DNA of 6,080 bases from Pseudomonadota bacterium (GTDB lineage Bacteria; Pseudomonadota; Alphaproteobacteria; Acetobacterales; Acetobacteraceae): the NCBI GenBank assembly GCA_021808985.1, contig JAKBAQ010000172.1:1-6080 (forward strand), read 5' to 3'. Numbering within the stretch: position 1 is the first letter of the stretch; every line of letters starts with the position of its first letter. Below the pieces are notes generated by a model. The model saw nothing but the letters and a program-made list of their open reading frames with translations, searched no databases and was not told where the DNA came from. This document shows positions 5,797 to 6,080 of the stretch, in pieces. The position numbers were made by a program, and so were the translations under genes.

Positions 5797-6080
5797 CTAA
5801 AAAGCCAGGCGCAGCGCCGCCTGGAGGCTTTGGGAGGTCCAGTTTCCGGCGATGCTGGCGCTGTAGCGCAGCACGAGCGAGAGATTGCCCCGGCTGGCGC
5901 GCAGGCCCGCCATGGCCTCGCCGGCCAGCGGGTCGGCCCGCTTCGCGCTGGCCGTGTAGGCGCTGCCGTCAGCGGCCAGCACGCCAAGCGCGCGGGACGG
6001 ATTGCCCGCCTCATACGCCACCCCCAGGCCGAGCTGCGGGGTCCATGCCAGCCCCGCCGCGCTCATATAGTCACGGCTCA
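5797..6080 (-). CDS. C-terminal end of an outer-membrane beta-barrel protein, probably autotransporter (5' part outside window)
   Basis: About 93 residues are visible, open to the right edge and ending at TAG (5797-5799). The segment shows strands with alternating polar and non-polar residues (LGLGVAYEA, NLSLVLRYSASI, SQSLQAALRLAF) separated by Gly/Asn/Asp turns. It ends in Phe, the aromatic terminal residue recognised by the BAM complex. The pattern 'AGLAW-x-P-xLGLGVAYEA ... RYSASIAGNWTSQSLQAALRLAF' fits the last strands of a type V (autotransporter) translocator domain, so the protein is probably exported with a passenger on the cell surface. The ATG at 6066 is internal, since the frame and the pattern (SRDY) continue upstream of it. 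It is convergent with epmB across the second repeat. Another class of beta-barrel cannot be excluded from this fragment. Confidence 0.75.
   Translation of the reverse strand, partial: SRDYMSAAGLAWTPQLGLGVAYEAGNPSRALGVLAADGSAYTASAKRADPLAGEAMAGLRASRGNLSLVLRYSASIAGNWTSQSLQAALRLAF

Noticed and set aside
1..6080. tRNA, rRNA, CRISPR array, transposase or phage gene
   Set aside because: No tRNA or rRNA segment, no direct-repeat and spacer array, and no transposase or phage-like product was recognised on either strand. The only interspersed repeat is the 118-bp element.

Overview
The window reads as chromosomal DNA of a GC-rich alphaproteobacterium. The plant/alphaproteobacterial type of glutamate-cysteine ligase, the TadG-like pilus-associated protein and the EF-P lysylation pair all fit that class. 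I lean towards Acetobacteraceae/Rhodospirillales, but this is an impression from gene style and cannot be proven here. Coding DNA is strongly GC-biased, so long antisense open frames are common and are treated as shadows. Intergenic DNA is clearly AT-richer.

Layout, left to right. (1) The 3' half of gshA (+), running in from the left edge. (2) A 118-bp structured repeat, copy 1, in the gshA/lipoprotein convergent gap. (3) A small secreted lipoprotein gene (-). (4) A large gene (-) for a membrane-anchored TadG-like protein, whose C-terminal two thirds look like a secreted beta-rich passenger with recurring YYxxGG motifs. (5) A 368-bp non-coding stretch holding the upstream region of that gene and the 3' end of epmA. 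(6) epmA (-) and epmB (+), head to head with only 26 bp between the chosen start codons. (7) Copy 2 of the repeat in inverted orientation, again between convergent 3' ends. (8) The C-terminal end of an outer-membrane beta-barrel, probably an autotransporter (-), running off the right edge.

Functional links. EpmB (radical-SAM lysine 2,3-aminomutase) makes (R)-beta-lysine and EpmA ligates it to elongation factor P, so the divergent pair is one pathway. Neither efp nor epmC is visible here. The lipoprotein, TadG-like protein and beta-barrel protein are all cell-envelope or surface proteins, but nothing in the sequence shows that they work together. gshA (first step of glutathione synthesis) is independent.

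The most unusual signal is the pair of 118-bp repeats. They are 112/118 identical without indels, and each folds into two strong hairpins inside an outer stem. None of the six differences breaks a predicted base pair. One pair of differences is compensatory and one turns an A-T pair into a G-T wobble. This points to a dispersed element under structural constraint that sits in convergent 3' regions.
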